Assembly: GCF_042932805.1 (NCBI RefSeq)
Contig: NZ_CP170638.1
Coordinates: 1 to 33,956 of the forward strand
Length of the DNA stretch: 33,956 nucleotides
Reading direction: 5' to 3'
DNA from: Ascidiaceihabitans sp029251465
GTDB lineage: Bacteria; Pseudomonadota; Alphaproteobacteria; Rhodobacterales; Rhodobacteraceae
Every line of letters begins with the position of its first letter. Position 1 is the stretch's first letter. The notes below the pieces were generated by a model. That model was not told where the DNA came from and did not search any database. It saw only the letters and a list, made by a program, of their open reading frames with translations. Shown here piece after piece: positions 31,228 through 33,956 of this stretch. The position numbers and the translations under genes are program-made.

Positions 31228-33654
31228 TCAGATGATGGAAATACCATCGGAAATGCCACCCAGAGTGTTGGCCCACAGCAGCGTAATCATGTCGCCGTCG
31301 CCAAAATCAAGCACCACATTGCTGCCCTCGACCGACCCGTAGGCGGCCAGAACCTGGGCCCCCGTGGTTTGCCCGTTCAGCAGATCGCTATCCAGTTGCA
31401 GGATGTCATAGTCGCGCTCGTAGCTGAGGATTTCATCCGACCCCATGCCCTTCTCAAAGATGAATGTGTCGGCCCCCTCGCCGCCCTTCAGGTAATCGTT
31501 GCCGGTGCCGCCCTCAAGCGTGTCATCCCCGCCCCCGCCGTTCAGCCTGTCGTCATCGCCGCCGCCCACCAGCATGTCAGCATCGGCGTTGCCGTACATC
31601 GTATCGTTGCCGTTGCCGCCCCACATGGTTTCATTGCCGTTGCCGCCGCGGAACCAGTCGTTGCCTTTGCTGCCGCTCATGAAATCAGAACCACCGCCGC
31701 CGTTCAGCCTGTCGTTTTGCGAGCCCCCGATCAACGTGTCTTCGCCGCGCTGCCCGAACAGTTTGTTGTCACCGCCGCCGCCCACGATGCTGTCGTTGCC
31801 ATTGCCGCCTTCGATGTAGTCGTCGCCCGCTTCGCCAAACAGGCTGTCACCGTCATCGCCGCCGCGCATGCTGTCATCGCCGCCGCCGCCGTACAGCTTG
31901 TCTTCGCCCATGCCGCCCACCAACGTGTCAGCGTCATCGTTGCCGCGGATCGTGTCGTTGCCTTCGTACCCGATCAGCATGTCCGAAATGGACGTGCCCA
32001 ACAGTTCATCCGCGTCCGTGGTGCCGTTCATTGTGTTGTACAAATCACTACCGCCGGAGCCGTCAACCGTGTCCTCGCCGCCACCATCGCCGCCACCATC
32101 GCCGCCCGTGTCGCCCCCCGTATCGCCACCGGTATCGTAGGCCAAAGGACCAGAGCGCGACGGCCCGTCCAGGATCATCGAGCGCACGGTGTCAGGGTTC
32201 AAAGACGCGCCGTTTTCCCCCAACACATCCAAGATTTCGCCGCGATGGCTGATGCGTACCCCGTTGGACAATTGCGTGATCGAAAGCGACGCCAGATCGT
32301 ACAGGAATGGCCAGAACGACAGGTCAAGATGATCGACGTTTTGGTTAAAATCCGAGATCACATCATGCACGCCGTCAAAGGTCAGCACAAAAGTGTCCGC
32401 CCCCGCACCGCCCGCCAGATCGTCCTCGCCTGCCCCGTCCACCAACGTGTCATTGCCGCTGCCACCGATCAATGAATCAGCGCCACTGCCGCCGACCATA
32501 ATGTCGTCCTTCCAACCGCCATTCAGCACGCCGCCCGCATTGTCCGCCTGCAACGTGTGGCCTTGGTCCGCCAGATCAAAGGTCAGATGCGTCAGCCCCA
32601 CATCCGCATTCGAGGCGACAAAAACATGCAGCGCGCCGTTTGATTGCGCCAACGTCAGCCCCGACACATCCGACAGACCCGTGGTGACGCTGTCGGCGAT
32701 GGTGTCGACGTGCAACAAGGTGCCGCCGGGCATCAGGGAAAACAGGCTGATGCCGTCATCGCCGCCACCTGCAACCACGTACCAGCGGCCCTCGAATTCG
32801 ATCACGTCAACCGCCTGCACACCGCCAAAGCGACTGTTCAGATCGTCCATCAAATGATCCGTCGGGCTAAGCGCACCACTGGCGTCGATCTGCATCACGC
32901 TGAGCGCACCGGCCGATCCAGATGACGGGGCCGAAGCCACGATCACGTAGGTTTCCGCCCCCATGCTGATCACGGCCATGTCGTTGGGGATCATGATACC
33001 CAAACCGCTGTCCGGCCCGACGCTGTCCACAAAAGCAGGGTTATAGCCGTTCATGACGTAAGAACTGACGCCGTATTCGCTTTGGCTGGCGGTTAAAATC
33101 ACCTCGGTGCCATTGTCCAACACCACCGATTTCACGTCGACCACGGCACTCGCGTGCGCTGATCCGGTGTCATTTTCGGTGTGCTGTAGGGTCAGGTTGC
33201 CGTTGCTGGCCTGCGAATACGTCAGCACGCCGGTGCCTTGCTGGTTGGCTGTCAAAATCGCGCCACTGTCGGTTTCGACAACCGCGCTGTAACTGCCGTT
33301 GCCCGCGACGCTGATCGCGTCACCGCTGCCAATTTGGCCGCTGCTGCCCATCGCGTAGGATTGCAGGACGCCGGCCTCTAGCCCTCCGATCAAAACCGTG
33401 TCGCCGCCGTCGATCACCTCAAGGCTGAGCCCGCCGTGCGCAGCACTAAAATTATCGCTGCTGTAGGCCTCAAGATCCAGCAAGGTCACGGACCCGTTGT
33501 CTGACAACAGATAGCTGCTAAGACCGCCACCGATGCCGGTGGCCGCCAAAATCACTGTCCCACCGGTAACGTCATAACTGGTCACGGCCCGAATGCCGTT
33601 ATCAAACACGTCGTCATTGCTGAGCAGTGCTGCATTTTCCTGCAGCTGTGCCAT
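31228..33654 (-). CDS. Large RTX calcium-binding surface/secreted protein with propeller-like N-terminus
   Basis: An 808-residue protein. Residues 1 to about 370 are repetitive beta-strand segments, each ending in short SSYxLSDNG- or VLTYSQASNG-like turns, resembling a beta-propeller. A first RTX block follows (GGWKDDIMVGGSGADSLIGG...), then a spacer domain, a (T/G)GGD linker encoded by 12-bp tandem repeats, and a second, longer RTX block with about fifteen nonapeptides. The C-terminal domain starts GADTFIFEKGMG and ends ISII. No catalytic motif was seen, so it may act as an adhesin, lectin or matrix protein. ATG 33654 has GAGGTG about 8 bases upstream and is preferred to a TTG at 33690. It lies 175 bp after kpsT on the same strand of the circle. 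Confidence 0.88.
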   Translation of the reverse strand: MAQLQENAALLSNDDVFDNGIRAVTSYDVTGGTVILAATGIGGGLSSYLLSDNGSVTLLDLEAYSSDNFSAAHGGLSLEVIDGGDTVLIGGLEAGVLQSYAMGSSGQIGSGDAISVAGNGSYSAVVETDSGAILTANQQGTGVLTYSQASNGNLTLQHTENDTGSAHASAVVDVKSVVLDNGTEVILTASQSEYGVSSYVMNGYNPAFVDSVGPDSGLGIMIPNDMAVISMGAETYVIVASAPSSGSAGALSVMQIDASGALSPTDHLMDDLNSRFGGVQAVDVIEFEGRWYVVAGGGDDGISLFSLMPGGTLLHVDTIADSVTTGLSDVSGLTLAQSNGALHVFVASNADVGLTHLTFDLADQGHTLQADNAGGVLNGGWKDDIMVGGSGADSLIGGSGNDTLVDGAGEDDLAGGAGADTFVLTFDGVHDVISDFNQNVDHLDLSFWPFLYDLASLSITQLSNGVRISHRGEILDVLGENGASLNPDTVRSMILDGPSRSGPLAYDTGGDTGGDTGGDGGGDGGGEDTVDGSGGSDLYNTMNGTTDADELLGTSISDMLIGYEGNDTIRGNDDADTLVGGMGEDKLYGGGGDDSMRGGDDGDSLFGEAGDDYIEGGNGNDSIVGGGGDNKLFGQRGEDTLIGGSQNDRLNGGGGSDFMSGSKGNDWFRGGNGNETMWGGNGNDTMYGNADADMLVGGGDDDRLNGGGGDDTLEGGTGNDYLKGGEGADTFIFEKGMGSDEILSYERDYDILQLDSDLLNGQTTGAQVLAAYGSVEGSNVVLDFGDGDMITLLWANTLGGISDGISII
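32075..32134 (-). repeat. Five 12-bp tandem repeats encoding a GGD-rich linker
   Basis: Plus-strand units TCGCCGCCACCA (twice), TCGCCGCCCGTG, TCGCCCCCCGTA and TCGCCACCGGTA run from 32075 to 32134. They encode the TGGD/GGGD linker between the two RTX blocks. The 12-bp unit keeps the frame whatever the copy number, so linker length could vary between strains. Confidence 0.8.
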
Positions 33655-33829
33655 CGCGCCCACCTCAAAACCCAATTTTCTTGGGTCCAAGGATCAGCGA
33701 AACATCAGGCAATAGATGGGGTGCAATTGCGGCACAAACGCGGATATCGCTTCAAATCCAACGCATCGCGTTAAGGTTAATATACTGATAACTAGGGATT
33801 TATCGGAAACAATGGCGCCAAATCAGGCG
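33655..33829. promoter_or_regulatory. Intergenic region between kpsT and the RTX gene
   Basis: A 175-bp gap. A short GGCGC/GCGCC hairpin lies immediately after the kpsT stop (33815-33830) with only a poor T-tail, so termination would be weak. A TATATT on the minus strand at about 33776-33781 could be a -10 box for the RTX gene, with no good -35. Confidence 0.35.
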
Positions 33830-33956
33830 CTACGGGCCGATGATCTTCTGGTGCAATTCAATGGCGTCCTCGAGGTCTTCGAAATAGTGCAAACGCCCCT
33901 GATCCAGCACCACGCCACTGTCGCAAAAATTGCGCAGCTGGCCCATTTGGTGGCTG
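33830..33956 (-). CDS. kpsT: KpsT-type ABC transporter ATPase, C-terminal part (continues from the left edge)
   Basis: A 41-codon minus-strand frame ends at TAG (33832-33830). It contains the H-loop Ser-His (residues 178-179 of the joined protein) and then a segment ending VVLDQGRLHYFEDLEDAI, typical of KpsT C-termini, where Ser-His is followed by a CD.G..LD.G.L pattern. On its own it would be a broken gene. Joined to 530..1 across the window ends it restores a complete ATPase: 530 + 127 = 657 nt = 219 codons including the stop. This is the main evidence that the window is a circular replicon opened inside this gene. Confidence 0.93.
   Translation of the reverse strand, partial: SHQMGQLRNFCDSGVVLDQGRLHYFEDLEDAIELHQKIIGP

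Noticed and set aside
31165..32475. 436-codon plus-strand frame over the RTX gene
   Set aside because: Ala/Val-rich repetitive product is the mirror of the RTX repeats on the opposite strand.
33830..33956. A second, truncated KpsT pseudogene
   Set aside because: The fragment joins in phase with the left-edge fragment to make one intact gene on a circular molecule.

Overview
The window looks like a complete circular plasmid of 33,956 bp from an alphaproteobacterium, most likely a marine Rhodobacteraceae (roseobacter group) member. The circularity comes from the sequence. The minus-strand reading frame cut by the left edge (KpsT N-terminus, 530..1) continues without a gap into the frame cut by the right edge (KpsT C-terminus, 33956..33830). 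Together they give a normal 218-residue ABC-transporter ATPase. The roseobacter assignment rests on the GC-rich codon use, the RPA-type RepA with its own ParA/ParB pair, and the resemblance to the RepA-type 'biofilm plasmids' with a rhamnose operon known from Phaeobacter and relatives.

Backbone (3.9-8.7 kb): parA-parB on the minus strand with three near-identical palindromic parS-like sites. An origin-like region of about 470 bp holds three iterons at an exact 22-bp period, a perfect DnaA box and an AT-rich stretch. repA is on the plus strand, followed by a BrnT/BrnA toxin-antitoxin pair with a recognisable promoter/operator. No relaxase, transposase or insertion sequence was seen.

Glycan cargo (the rest of the circle): almost everything else builds, modifies or exports one surface polysaccharide. 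Export: KpsM (plus) diverges from KpsE-KpsT (minus). Activated sugars: an SDR epimerase plus UDP-galactopyranose mutase (UDP-Galf), ManC (GDP-mannose), RmlC/RmlB/RmlD/RmlA (dTDP-L-rhamnose) and SqdB (UDP-sulfoquinovose). Assembly: a GT2 resembling galactofuranosyltransferases, an 881-residue GT2-repeat-GT4 protein, a 913-residue GT4 protein with a basic proline-rich tail, and a DUF4422-GT8 fusion coupled to a sulfotransferase-like protein. Secreted partners: two tandem RTX proteins sharing a C-terminal domain, one of them an M10 (serralysin-type) protease. Also present are a DUF2793 protein, a small exported cysteine-containing protein, and an iron-sulfur (6-4) photolyase/cryptochrome whose ribosome-binding region sits in a 13-bp inverted repeat.

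The most interesting reading is that the plasmid is a portable module for an anionic polysaccharide containing rhamnose, mannose-derived and galactofuranose residues, carrying both a sulfonate (sulfoquinovose) and sulfate esters, with two co-encoded RTX proteins for the same surface layer. It is not self-sufficient. KpsC/KpsS, an outer-membrane KpsD/Wza channel and the type I secretion machinery for the RTX proteins are absent and would have to come from the chromosome or another plasmid.
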